DNA from: UBA7803 sp041686955
Lineage (GTDB): Bacteria > Pseudomonadota > Gammaproteobacteria > Pseudomonadales > Azotimanducaceae
Reading direction: 5' to 3'
DNA: 22,084 nt
NCBI GenBank assembly: GCA_041686955.1
Contig: JAWLCV010000067.1
Coordinates: forward strand, 1 to 22,084
Position numbers and translations under genes: made by a program. This document shows, piece after piece, positions 14,899 through 22,084 of the stretch; position 1 is the stretch's first letter; the number at the start of each line of letters is the position of its first letter. A model generated the notes under the pieces. That model worked only from the letters and a program-made list of their open reading frames with translations. It was not told the origin of the DNA and made no database searches.

Positions 14899-15648
14899 TC
14901 AGCGGCAGGCGAGGGCGCTTCGGGCCTCGCCGGGGAGATCCGTCACCAGTCCGTCCACCCCCAGCTCTGCCAGAGTCTTGAGCTCGTCGGCGGGGGCGTC
15001 CCCGGCGGTGACCCAGACCCGGGCCCCGGCCTCGTGCACCCGGCGCACCAGGTTCGGATCGCGGCGGATCCAGTGGGGCCACAGCCGGATGATCTCCACA
15101 CCGGCGCGCAGGAAGCCTTCGATGTGCCTGGGCCGCCGGGCGAACGCCAGGAAGCGAAGCTCCGGCTCGAGCCGCGCCAGCCGCCGGTGATCGCGCAGCG
15201 TGCGCACGCCGAAGACGATGCGCTCGAGGTGGTGCTTGCGGGCCTCTGTGACGAGGTGCGCGTGGTCCACGCCGGATCCGCGCTTGATGTCGAGCAGCAG
15301 CTCCACGTCCATGCGCCGGCTTTGGTCCAGCACGTCGGCGAGGGTGGGAATTCGGGCGCCCCGGCCGGCATCCAGACGCGCGAGCTCGTCGAGCTGGAAA
15401 CGGCTGACCGGGCCGCGGCCGTTGGTGGTGCGGTCCACCCGGCGATCGTGCAGGATCACCACCCGGCCGTCCCGGGTGGTCCTGAGATCCACCTCCAGCA
15501 CCTGGGCGCCGGCCCCCACCGCATGACGGAACGCGGGCAGGGTGTTCTCCGGATACCCGGAGTCCATGCCGCCGCGGTGGGCGACGATGAGGGGCTGCGC
15601 GGTTTCGCAGGCCAACAAGCTCGTGGCCACGAGCAACCAGCCGACCAT
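14899..15648 (-). CDS. Glycerophosphodiester phosphodiesterase lipoprotein
   Basis: A 249-residue GDPD-family enzyme, which splits glycerophosphodiesters into glycerol 3-phosphate and an alcohol such as choline or ethanolamine. The N-terminus (MVGWLLVATSLLACETAQ) is a short signal with lipobox LLAC, so the mature protein is probably anchored at Cys14 in the envelope. GDPD motifs follow: His24-Arg25 (VAHRGG), Glu34-Asn35 (PENT), Glu52 and Asp54 (LEVDLR), His67 (ILHDRRVDRTT), Glu116 and Lys122 (VELLLDIK). The end GVDGLVTDLPGEA is also typical. I chose the ATG at 15648, which has GAGG five bases upstream, over an in-frame GTG two codons earlier. It starts 13 bp after the cysH stop, so it may be read from the cys transcript, and precedes the GMC gene by 51 bp. 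Confidence 0.88.
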   Translation of the reverse strand: MVGWLLVATSLLACETAQPLIVAHRGGMDSGYPENTLPAFRHAVGAGAQVLEVDLRTTRDGRVVILHDRRVDRTTNGRGPVSRFQLDELARLDAGRGARIPTLADVLDQSRRMDVELLLDIKRGSGVDHAHLVTEARKHHLERIVFGVRTLRDHRRLARLEPELRFLAFARRPRHIEGFLRAGVEIIRLWPHWIRRDPNLVRRVHEAGARVWVTAGDAPADELKTLAELGVDGLVTDLPGEARSALACR

Positions 15649-15661
15649 GGTCACCTCGAGA

Positions 15662-16447
15662 TCAGGTGTCCATTTCGTGAATACCGCACTCCCGTTTCAG
15701 GCCGAAGAAACGGGTTTCCTCCACGCTGCCCGCCTGGTGCAGCGGTATCGTGGTGTGGGTATCGCCGATGGACACGTAGCCTTTTTCCCACAGGGGATGG
15801 TACGGCAGATCGTGGCGGGTGAGGTAGCGGTGCACGTCCCTGTCGGACCAGTCGGCGATGGGGCTCACCTTGAAGCGTTCCCCGGAGAACTGCACGAACG
15901 GCGTGTCCGTCCGCGTGCTCGCCTGGTCGCGGCGGAGCCCGGTGAACCAGGTTCCGGCGCAGAGCTCGCTGAGCGCGCGCTTGAGAGGCTCCACCTTGTT
16001 TTCCCGGTTGTAGGCCTCGATGCCGGCCAGCCCCTGCTGCCAGCGCTGCCCTTCCACGGCCTCCTGCCAGGCCGGGCTGCGGTGGCTGCGGTACACGTGG
16101 AGGTTGAGCGCGAGCCGCTCGGTGAGCGCATCGATGAAACGGTAGGTCTCCGGGAACAGGTAGCCCGTGTCCAGCAGGATCACGGGGATACCGGGGCACG
16201 CCCGGCTCAGCAGATGCAGGCACACCGCGGCCTGCGCGCCGAAGGACGAAGTGAGCACGTGGTTCCCGGGGAGATGCTCCAGCGCGCACTCTACCCGCCC
16301 CTCGGCGGTGAGGCCGGCCAGGCGCTTGTTCCAGTTCTCCAGGTGGGCCGCATCGGTGAAGGCGCTCGTCTCCACCACGGGCTCGCGATCCCCCTGGGGG
16401 AGGGTGGTGTCGTCCAGCCGCCTGGGACGGCCTCCGTTGCACGTCAT
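15662..16447 (-). CDS. cysH: Phosphoadenylyl-sulfate (PAPS) reductase
   Basis: A 261-residue enzyme that reduces PAPS to sulfite with thioredoxin or glutaredoxin; cytoplasmic assimilatory pathway. Visible motifs are the PP-loop-like SSFGAQAAV, LLDTGYLFPETY, GLRRDQASTR, VSPIADWSDRDV and the C-terminal catalytic cysteine Cys254 (KRECGIHE). The cysteine pairs that bind a 4Fe-4S cluster in APS reductases are missing: the segment before KVEPLKRAL reads YNREN instead of a CC motif. This marks a PAPS-specific enzyme like that of E. coli. The ATG at 16447 overlaps the cysI stop (ATGA), so the genes are coupled; earlier in-frame starts lie inside cysI and are rejected. The order cysJ-cysI-cysH matches the E. 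coli operon. Confidence 0.94.
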   Translation of the reverse strand: MTCNGGRPRRLDDTTLPQGDREPVVETSAFTDAAHLENWNKRLAGLTAEGRVECALEHLPGNHVLTSSFGAQAAVCLHLLSRACPGIPVILLDTGYLFPETYRFIDALTERLALNLHVYRSHRSPAWQEAVEGQRWQQGLAGIEAYNRENKVEPLKRALSELCAGTWFTGLRRDQASTRTDTPFVQFSGERFKVSPIADWSDRDVHRYLTRHDLPYHPLWEKGYVSIGDTHTTIPLHQAGSVEETRFFGLKRECGIHEMDT

Positions 16448-18120
16448 CGTTCGTCCCCGGCCGCGGTCCGCACGCACCAGTCGCCGAAGCTCTCCGCCGC
16501 GCTCTCGCGTTCCCGGGCGAACCGGCCGAGGAGGTCGTCGAGGTGGTCGAGGATGCGCGTTTCGCTCTGGTTCTCGAGGGCCAGGGTGTTGAGCCGGTTG
16601 CCGAGCCGGCTGCCGCCGAGCATCAGGTTGTAGCGCCCCGGCGCCTTGCCGATCAGGGCGATCTCCGCCAGGTAGGGGCGCGCGCAGCCGTTGGGGCATC
16701 CGGTGATGCGCACGTTGATGGGCTCGTCAGCCAGGCCGTGCCGGCGCAGCAGCCCGGCCAGGCGCTCGTTGAACTCGGGGAGGTAGCGTTCCGCCTCCGC
16801 CATGGCGAGGCCGCAGGTGGGCAGCGCCACGCAGGCCATGGCGTCCCGCTGGAACGGCAGCAGGGTCTCGCCGGCGTCGAGACCAAGCTTGCGCGCCACG
16901 GCCTCCACGCGTTCCCGTTCCGCTTCGGCCACACCGGCGACGATGAGATTCTGATTCGGAGTGAAGCGGAACTCGCCCGAGTGCATCCGGGCCAGTTCCC
17001 CAAGGCCTGTGAGCAGGGGACGCCCCGGCCGGTCGACGATGCGGCCGCCGGGAATGAGCAAGGTCAGGTGCCAGCGCCCGTCGGCATCCCGCTGCCAGCC
17101 GAAGCGGTCGCCGTTGTGCAGGAACTCGTAGGGCGCTGCCGGCCCGAGGGTGAAGCCGAGCCGGGATTCCACCTCGCGGACGAACCAGTCCACGCCCCGG
17201 TCTTCGATGGTGTACTTGAGGCGCGCGTGCTTGCGCTCCCGGCGGTCGCCGTAGTCGCGCTGAACGAGCATGATGGCTTCGCACACCGCCACGGCCTGAT
17301 CCGCGGCGCAGAACCCGATGACGGTGCCGAGCCGGGGATAGGTGGCGGGATCGCCGTGGCTCGCGCCCATCCCGCCGCCGGCGAGCACGTTGAACCCGGC
17401 GAGCTCGCCGTCGCGCTCGATGGCGATGAGGCCCACGTCGTGGGCGAATACGTCCACGTCGTTCCAGGGGGGGATGGCAAGGGCGATCTTGAACTTGCGC
17501 GGCAGATAGGTCGGGCCGTACAGCGGCTCCGACTCCGCCGCCGGGTCCACGCGCTCGCCGTCCAGCCAGATCTCGTGATAGGCGCGGGTCCGCGGCAGCA
17601 GGTGGTCGCTGATGTCCTGTGCCACGCGGCAGGCGGCGGCATGCACCCCGCTCACCTCGGCGAGCGGGGTGCACATGACGTTGCGGTTGACGTCGCCGCA
17701 GGTGGCCAGGGTGGTCAGCATCATGTCGTTGATGCGGCGGATGGCGGCCTTCAGCTCCCCCTTGAGCACGCCGTGGAGCTGGAAGGTCTGCCGGGTGGTG
17801 ACGCGGATGGCGCCGCTGCCGTACTGCCGCGCGAGGGCATCCAGGTCGAGCCACTGGGCCGGCGTCAGCACGCCGCCGGTGATTCGCGCCCGCACCATGA
17901 ACGCATACGCCGGCTCCAGCTTGCGCCGGGCCCGGTCCGCCCGCTGATCGCGGTCGTCCTGCTGATAGGTGCCGTGGAACTTGGTCAGCGCGGTATCGTC
18001 CTCGGCGATGGCGCCGGTCAGGGGATCCGCCAGGCCTTCGGCAATGGTGCCGCGCAGCAGGCGGCTCGCGCGCTTCACCGCCTCCACGTGGGAGAGTTCG
18101 TGGTTCGCTTCGCTGCTCAT
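16444..18120 (-). CDS. cysI: Sulfite reductase (NADPH) hemoprotein beta subunit
   Basis: A 558-residue siroheme and 4Fe-4S enzyme that, with CysJ, reduces sulfite to sulfide by six electrons. The cluster cysteines are Cys430 and Cys436 (CVALPTCGLAM) and Cys475 and Cys479 (TGCPNGCARP), with the same spacing as E. coli CysI. Siroheme-contact segments are also present, including RVTTRQTFQLHGV (about residues 105-117) and CGDVNRNVMC. The N-terminus (MSSEANHELSHVEAVKRASR) is like that of other CysI proteins, with LRGTIAEGL following. The ATG is one base after the cysJ stop, and the stop overlaps the cysH start, so all three genes are coupled. The 4-residue difference from E. coli numbering indicates near full-length conservation; nothing is missing. 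Confidence 0.96.
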   Translation of the reverse strand: MSSEANHELSHVEAVKRASRLLRGTIAEGLADPLTGAIAEDDTALTKFHGTYQQDDRDQRADRARRKLEPAYAFMVRARITGGVLTPAQWLDLDALARQYGSGAIRVTTRQTFQLHGVLKGELKAAIRRINDMMLTTLATCGDVNRNVMCTPLAEVSGVHAAACRVAQDISDHLLPRTRAYHEIWLDGERVDPAAESEPLYGPTYLPRKFKIALAIPPWNDVDVFAHDVGLIAIERDGELAGFNVLAGGGMGASHGDPATYPRLGTVIGFCAADQAVAVCEAIMLVQRDYGDRRERKHARLKYTIEDRGVDWFVREVESRLGFTLGPAAPYEFLHNGDRFGWQRDADGRWHLTLLIPGGRIVDRPGRPLLTGLGELARMHSGEFRFTPNQNLIVAGVAEAERERVEAVARKLGLDAGETLLPFQRDAMACVALPTCGLAMAEAERYLPEFNERLAGLLRRHGLADEPINVRITGCPNGCARPYLAEIALIGKAPGRYNLMLGGSRLGNRLNTLALENQSETRILDHLDDLLGRFARERESAAESFGDWCVRTAAGDER

Positions 18121-18121
18121 G

Positions 18122-19930
18122 TCAGTAGACGTCCCGCTGGTAACGTTGGCTCTGCTTCAGCTCCTCGAGGTAGGCCTCTGCCTGGGGCCGGCCGGCACCC
18201 AGGCCCTGCTCCACCACCTCCAGCAGCGCCTGGTGCACGTCGGGCGCCATGTGCGCGGCGTCGCCGCAGACGTAGAGGTGGGCGCCGCGCTCGAGCCAGC
18301 GGAACAGCTCCGCCCCTCGCTCGCGCAGACGATCCTGCACGTACACCTTGTTCTGCTGGTCCCGGGAGAACGCCACGTCGTGACGGGTGAGCAGACGGGA
18401 CTTGCGGTAGCGGGCCCACTCGGTCTGATACAGGAAGTCCGTGGCGAAGTTGCGGTCACCGAAGAACAGCCAGTGGTCGCCCCTGGCGCCGCGGGCCTCC
18501 CGCTCCTCGAGGAACGCCCGGTAGGGCGCCACGCCGGTCCCGGCGCCGATCATGATCACCGGCGCGTCGTCCTCCGCCGGCAGACGGAAGCGCGGGTTGG
18601 GCGCGACGTAGACGGGCACGGCGTCCCCCGGCTCGGCCAGGTAGGTCGAGGCGGCGCCGAGGTGGGGCCGGCCGAAGGCCCGGTAGCTCACCACCCCCAC
18701 GGTGAGGTGCACCTCGTCCGGATTGGCGGCGAGGCTGGACGCGATGGAGTACAGCCGCGGGGTGACCCGCTTCAGGGTGTCGGCGAGCTGCTGGGCGCTC
18801 GGTGCCACCGGGTGGTCGTGAAGCAGGTCGATGACCTGGCGCGCGCCCAGGTACTCGTTCAACGCGGTGCGGTTGCCGGGCTCGAGCAGCGCCAGCAGCG
18901 GTTCCACGGTGAAGCGGCGGGCGTAGTCCTCGAGCAGGCTGCGGCCGAGAAGGGTCAGCTCGAGGCGGTGCGCGAGAGCCTGGCCTAGGGGCATGACTTC
19001 GTCGTCCAGAGTGACTTCGGCGTCGGCATCCAGATCCAGCAGGGTGAGGAACCGCTGCACCAGTTGGGGCGGGTTCGTCGGCCAGACGCCCAGGGCATCA
19101 CCCGGCTCGTAGCGCAGACCGCTGCCTTCGAGCGAGAGCACCACGTGCCGCACGTCCTTGCTCGAGCCCTGGCCGGTGATGGGCTGAATCTCGAGAACGG
19201 GTGCGAGGAACGGGTTCTTGCGGGAGTGGGCCCTGCTGGCCACCGGCACCAGATGCGGCCCGGTGGCGGGGTCGGTGCGCCCCGCCCGCTCGGAGCGCTC
19301 GGCTCGAGCCCGGGCGAGCATGGACTGGATCCAGCCCTCGCTTCGCGCCTCGAAGTCCACGTCGCATTCCACCCGCGGCTCCAGGGGCAGGGCTCCCAGG
19401 GCCTCGAGCCGGCTGTCGAGCTGCCGCCCGGTTTCGCAGAAGTCGTCGTAGCTGCTGTCGCCCAGAGCGAGCACCGCGTAGCGGAGACCGTCCAGCCGGG
19501 GCGCGCGTTCGCCGTTCAGCCAGTCGAAGAATCCCGCCGTGCCGTCCGGGGGCTCGCCGATGCCGTGGGTGGCCACCACGAACACCGCGTGGCTCTCCTG
19601 TTTCAGCAGCGCGGGCCGGAAATCCGCGAGGTCCTGGGCTCGGGCATCGATCCCTGCCTCGCCCAGGGCTGTCACCAGCTCGCCGGCGATGCCCCGGCAG
19701 TTGCCGGTCTCGGTGGCGAAGAACACGGTCCAGCGCACCGCCGGCGCCGTCACTGAGGCTGCTGCCCCGCTGGCCTCGGCCGCGCCGCCGGCCGCGGCCG
19801 CCCTGCCGGCGAGGTAACCGCTCGCCCACCAGAGCTGCTGCCCGTCGAGCCGCCGGGCCAGTCCGTCGAGCTCGGCAACCAGTTCCTGGTCGGGGGCGGG
19901 AGAGGGCCACTTCAGCAGAGGTACGGACAC
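18122..19930 (-). CDS. cysJ: Sulfite reductase (NADPH) flavoprotein alpha subunit
   Basis: A 602-residue diflavin reductase (599 in E. coli) that passes electrons from NADPH through FAD and FMN to CysI. The FMN-binding flavodoxin domain starts at about residue 66, with the phosphate loop FFATETGN (70-77), then THGIGEPPDG and LGDSSYDDFCETG. A linker of about 45 residues leads to the FAD domain, with RLYSIASS and the GAASTYLA segment. The NADPH domain has MIGAGTGVAPYRAFLEER and FFGDRNFATDFLYQ, and the C-terminus ends RDVY, as in CysJ. The N-terminal segment includes an Ala/Gly-rich stretch at residues 41-60, probably flexible. The start is a GTG at 19930 (MSVPLLKWPSP) without a clear ribosome binding site; a nearby alternative cannot be excluded. 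It heads the cysJIH operon. Confidence 0.95.
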   Translation of the reverse strand: MSVPLLKWPSPAPDQELVAELDGLARRLDGQQLWWASGYLAGRAAAAGGAAEASGAAASVTAPAVRWTVFFATETGNCRGIAGELVTALGEAGIDARAQDLADFRPALLKQESHAVFVVATHGIGEPPDGTAGFFDWLNGERAPRLDGLRYAVLALGDSSYDDFCETGRQLDSRLEALGALPLEPRVECDVDFEARSEGWIQSMLARARAERSERAGRTDPATGPHLVPVASRAHSRKNPFLAPVLEIQPITGQGSSKDVRHVVLSLEGSGLRYEPGDALGVWPTNPPQLVQRFLTLLDLDADAEVTLDDEVMPLGQALAHRLELTLLGRSLLEDYARRFTVEPLLALLEPGNRTALNEYLGARQVIDLLHDHPVAPSAQQLADTLKRVTPRLYSIASSLAANPDEVHLTVGVVSYRAFGRPHLGAASTYLAEPGDAVPVYVAPNPRFRLPAEDDAPVIMIGAGTGVAPYRAFLEEREARGARGDHWLFFGDRNFATDFLYQTEWARYRKSRLLTRHDVAFSRDQQNKVYVQDRLRERGAELFRWLERGAHLYVCGDAAHMAPDVHQALLEVVEQGLGAGRPQAEAYLEELKQSQRYQRDVY

Positions 19931-20058
19931 GGCGCTGACTCATCCGGTGCGGGTGAGCCACCGTAGCCATCACACCGAAGGCAGGGAAGGATCGATTCGC
20001 TACAAGGAAATAACCGCCGATCATAGCCGGCGCGTGGGCGCCGGCGGCGAACGCGGGC
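19931..20058 (-). promoter_or_regulatory. cysJIH upstream region
   Basis: This 128-bp gap separates the TetR gene from cysJ; both are on minus. On the minus strand a TATGAT hexamer (20025-20020) could be a -10, about 90 bp before the cysJ start. Its -35 position falls in a GC-rich hairpin and is unlike TTGACA, which would fit an activator-dependent promoter such as one controlled by CysB. The AT-rich stretch near 19990-20015 is the only such stretch in the gap. No CysB site can be named with confidence. Confidence 0.3.
20026..20045 (-). terminator. Perfect hairpin after the TetR gene
   Basis: GCCGGCGC and GCGCCGGC form a perfect 8-bp stem around a 4-base loop, 13 bases past the tetR-type gene's stop. 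No run of U follows on the minus strand, so it would be a weak intrinsic terminator. It could instead act as a stabilising or Rho-associated structure, or be a protein-binding palindrome in front of cysJ. Confidence 0.4.
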
Positions 20059-20760
20059 TCAGCAGGCGCCGTTCGCCAGCTTCGACGCGACCCGCTCGGC
20101 CCCCCTGGCCGCGGCGTGCAGCTCCTTCAGCCGCTTCTGGGTGGCCAGCACCTTTGCGAGCAGCCGTTTCGAGCTCGCCGGGGTGCACATGCCCCGCAGC
20201 GAGACGGCGAAGCCGTACTGCACCCGGGCCTCGAGCTCGGGCAGCGTCAGGAGCCCGTTGACCCACTCGATGATGCACGAGAAGAAGATGTGGCCCAGGT
20301 TGATGGCGAAGGCGTTCGGCTCGACCTCGTCCAGCAGCACGCCGGCTTCCTTCGCATTGGACACCAGCCGGCGCCACATGGCATGCCGGGGGCCGCTGAA
20401 CATGGAGCGGAACTCGGTGCCGCCTTCGTTGTAGGCAGCGAACAACACGGCGCGATAGAAACCGGGCTCTGCGGAGTAGAGGGTGGTCGCGAGAGAGACC
20501 GCTTCGAAGAACACGTCCAGCTCGTCGGCCTTGAGTCCTTCGAGCTGCTCCTGATACTCGGCCAGATCCGCGTCCAGCACCGCGAACATCACCGCCTGCT
20601 TGGAACCAAACAGGTTGTAGGGCGTGGCGATGCTCACCCCTGCCTCGTCTGCCAGCGCGCGCATGGAGAATCCCGTCTGCTCGGTGCGCTGCATCAGCAT
20701 GCGTGCCGCACGGACGATCTCCCGGCGGCGCTGCTCTTTGGCTTCTTCCCGAGTGGCCAT
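20059..20760 (-). CDS. TetR/AcrR family transcriptional regulator
   Basis: A 233-residue regulator. The N-terminal TetR DNA-binding domain covers about residues 9-60: an amphipathic first helix (EQRRREIVRAARMLM), then MRALADEAGVSIATPYNLFGSKQAVMFAVLD, with the family-typical Y-x-F-x-x-K turn. The remaining residues form an alpha-helical ligand domain with no family-specific motif, ending in a basic tail. I chose the ATG at 20760 (MATREEAKEQ), which puts the helix-turn-helix at the usual distance from the start. In-frame ATGs at 20802 and 20820 are possible and would add 14 or 20 residues. It is divergent from the epoxide-hydrolase-like gene across 177 bp, the usual layout for a local repressor and its target. 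Control of that gene is inferred. Confidence 0.88.
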   Translation of the reverse strand: MATREEAKEQRRREIVRAARMLMQRTEQTGFSMRALADEAGVSIATPYNLFGSKQAVMFAVLDADLAEYQEQLEGLKADELDVFFEAVSLATTLYSAEPGFYRAVLFAAYNEGGTEFRSMFSGPRHAMWRRLVSNAKEAGVLLDEVEPNAFAINLGHIFFSCIIEWVNGLLTLPELEARVQYGFAVSLRGMCTPASSKRLLAKVLATQKRLKELHAAARGAERVASKLANGAC

Positions 20761-20937
20761 GCGAGTCGCGTCTTGCTCCGGTGAACCGCTTTTGTGCCAC
20801 ATTCCCACGGCTTTGGCCACGAGTTGACGGACATTTTTTTCGCCGCGTGGGAGGCGATCCGGCGGACTTCGGCTGCACCACGGCCACCCGCAGACGTGGT
20901 AGATTCGCGGCTCGGCAATGGAGCGTGGAATTCAGCG
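20761..20937. promoter_or_regulatory. Divergent TetR-hydrolase control region with inverted repeat
   Basis: The 177-bp gap contains the inverted pair TCCCACG (20803-20809) and CGTGGGA (20846-20852), separated by 36 bp. Between the arms are a TTGACG hexamer (20824-20829) and a run of seven T (20834-20840). TTGACG could be a -35 for the hydrolase gene, but the hexamer 17 bp downstream (GTGGGA) is a poor -10. TAGATT (20900-20905) is a better -10 by sequence but has no good -35. The inverted arms are candidates for a TetR operator pair only. Confidence 0.3.
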
Positions 20938-21906
20938 ATGAGCGAGCTCGAGCATCGGATCGTATCGGCCAACGGCGTGCGCCTGCATTGCGTGGCCTGC
21001 GGTGCGGGGCCCACGGTGATTCTGGTGCACGGGTTCCCGGAATCCTGGTACTCATGGCGCCATCAGCTCCCGGCTCTGGCGGCCGCGGGGTATCGGGCCG
21101 TGGCGGTGGACGTGCGCGGCTATGGCCGGTCGTCCAAGCCCACGGCCGTGGCCGATTACCGGATGCTGAAGATGGTGGGGGACATGGTGGGGCTGGTTGA
21201 GGCGCTGGGTTGCGGCACCGCCTTCATCGTCGGCCACGATTGGGGCGCTCCCATCGCCTGGACCAGCGCACTGCTGCGCCCCGACCTGTTTCCGGCGGTG
21301 GCGGGCCTGTCGGTGCCCTATGCGCCGCCGGCGGCCGCCGGCGAACCGCCGCCCACCCAGCGCATGCGCGCCATGGCCGGCGATGACGAGTTCTACGTGG
21401 AGTACTTCCAGGCGGTGGGGCGCGCGGAGGCCGAGATCGAGCAGGACGTGCGCCGCTGGCTGCTCGGATTCTACTGGTGCGCATCCGGTGACGTGGCGAA
21501 CGGCCCCAACATCGCGCTGGTGGAGCGCGGCCGGCAGCTTCGCGACAAGTTCGTCTACCCCGACGTCATGCCGGGCTGGCTCACCGACGCGGACCTGGAC
21601 ACCTATGCCGCCGAGTTCGAGTACTCGGGCTTCTTCGGCCCGCTCTCACGCTATCGCAACGTGGACCGGGACTACGAGGACCTGACCGCCTTCGCCGGCC
21701 GCCCCATCTCCCAGCCGTCGCTGTTCATCGGCGGCTCCAAGGACGGCCCCACCATCTGGGGCGCACCGGCCATCCAGCGCTTCCCGGAGACCCTTCCCGG
21801 GCTTCACGCGTCCGAAATTCTGGAAGGCGCCGGACACTGGATCCAGCAGGAGCGGCCGGAAGAAACGAATCGGATATTGGTGGAGTTTCTGAAACAGCAG
21901 GGGTAG
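20938..21906 (+). CDS. Alpha/beta hydrolase, epoxide hydrolase-like
   Basis: A 322-residue cytoplasmic alpha/beta-hydrolase with the features of soluble epoxide hydrolases. The oxyanion motif HGFPESW (residues 31-37) is of the HGxP type. The nucleophile is Asp101 in GHDWGAP, the acid is probably Asp269 (GGSKDGPT), and the base is His300 (GAGHWIQQERPEE). An aspartate nucleophile with HGxP separates it from serine esterases; haloalkane dehalogenases usually have a different oxyanion context. A cap domain of about residues 130-235 is present, but its two proton-donating tyrosines cannot be assigned without alignment. The ATG at 20938 has GGA eight bases upstream; codons before it in the same frame lie in the divergent gap and do not resemble the family. 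It would hydrolyse an epoxide to a diol, natural substrate unknown. It is divergent from a TetR regulator. Confidence 0.88.
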   Translation: MSELEHRIVSANGVRLHCVACGAGPTVILVHGFPESWYSWRHQLPALAAAGYRAVAVDVRGYGRSSKPTAVADYRMLKMVGDMVGLVEALGCGTAFIVGHDWGAPIAWTSALLRPDLFPAVAGLSVPYAPPAAAGEPPPTQRMRAMAGDDEFYVEYFQAVGRAEAEIEQDVRRWLLGFYWCASGDVANGPNIALVERGRQLRDKFVYPDVMPGWLTDADLDTYAAEFEYSGFFGPLSRYRNVDRDYEDLTAFAGRPISQPSLFIGGSKDGPTIWGAPAIQRFPETLPGLHASEILEGAGHWIQQERPEETNRILVEFLKQQG

Positions 21907-21911
21907 GCATT

Positions 21912-22084
21912 GTCGCTATCCGCTTTCCGCAGTCCGCTTTCCGCTGGAAGGGCGCTCGGCTGTCGGCTTTCGGCTGTCGGCAGGAGGGACGTTGCCAGAA
22001 TCTGGAGTAACGCTTCTTGCTGATCGCCGATCGCTGACCGCGAATCAGTTCGCTATCCGTTTCCAGCGGAAAGCGGAAAGCGGA
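21912..22084. repeat. Island of 7-bp tandem repeats in four blocks
   Basis: The gap after the hydrolase gene contains heptamers in register. Block 1 (21912-21946) is GTCGCTA, TCCGCTT, TCCGCAG, TCCGCTT, TCCGCTG. Block 2 (21956-21983) is TCGGCTG, TCGGCTT, TCGGCTG, TCGGCAG. Block 3 (22022-22042) is GATCGCC, GATCGCT, GACCGCG. Block 4 (22065-22084) is AGCGGAA repeated and cut by the window edge; it is block 1 on the other strand. TCCGCTTTCCGCTGGAA (21933-21949) and its exact 17-bp reverse complement (22061-22077) pair blocks 1 and 4. TCGCTATCCG also occurs directly twice (21913 and 22050). No protein frame is convincing here. The layout resembles short tandemly repeated heptamer sequences known from other bacteria. 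Confidence 0.75.

Noticed and set aside
16448..16699. An 84-codon N-terminal extension of cysH
   Set aside because: It lies within cysI in another frame. The ATG at 16447 gives the right length and an ATGA overlap with cysI.
20834..20840. Rho-independent terminator at the run of seven T
   Set aside because: No stable GC stem directly precedes it, and it lies between divergent genes where no transcript is expected to end.
21912..22084. CRISPR array
   Set aside because: The repeat unit is 7 bp with no spacers, and no cas gene is present.

Overview
The window is a GC-rich, densely coded bacterial chromosome segment. rdgC (known mainly from beta- and gammaproteobacteria), a cysJIH operon with a PAPS-type CysH, and a 4-hydroxyphenylpyruvate dioxygenase operon beside an Lrp/AsnC regulator together suggest a gammaproteobacterium. 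A more exact placement is not possible from sequence alone. I see no tRNA, rRNA, transposase, integrase, phage gene or CRISPR array. Intergenic gaps are all below about 180 bp.

Layout. (1) 1-2830: the 5' end of an aminotransferase-like gene cut by the window edge, then two divergent MFS transporters of different subfamilies sharing a 122-bp intergenic region. (2) 2837-4020: a tyrosine-rich lipoprotein and an Lrp/AsnC regulator, both on minus. (3) 4021-6870: a regulatory region with AT-rich palindromes, then a translationally coupled plus-strand operon: hppD, a VOC-fold metalloprotein and an FAH-family hydrolase, joined by ATGA overlaps. (4) 6825-9250: a minus-strand pair, a histidine-rich TPR lipoprotein followed by a CPBP membrane protease; the protease's 3' end overlaps the 3' end of the FAH gene by 46 bp. 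(5) 9399-10292: rdgC behind a good sigma70-type promoter. (6) 10300-19930: a long minus-strand run, transcribed in the order cysJ, cysI, cysH, a glycerophosphodiester phosphodiesterase lipoprotein, a GMC oxidoreductase, an N-acyl-D-amino-acid deacylase and a dihydrolipoamide-dehydrogenase-like flavoprotein. (7) 20059-21906: a TetR regulator divergent from an epoxide-hydrolase-like alpha/beta hydrolase. (8) 21907-22084: an intergenic island built of four blocks of 7-bp repeats, running off the window.

How the genes work together. The hppD operon would turn 4-hydroxyphenylpyruvate (from tyrosine) into homogentisate and contains a hydrolase of the type that ends the pathway. The expected ring-cleaving enzyme (hmgA) and isomerase (maiA) are absent from the window, and an uncharacterised VOC enzyme sits between the first and last steps. 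cysJIH reduces PAPS to sulfite and then to sulfide. The genes after cysH form a mixed metabolic group; a glycerophosphocholine-to-choline-to-betaine route through the phosphodiesterase and the GMC enzyme is possible but only inferred. The observations most worth following are the VOC protein in the hppD operon, the histidine-rich TPR lipoprotein with its protease partner, and the heptamer repeat island.
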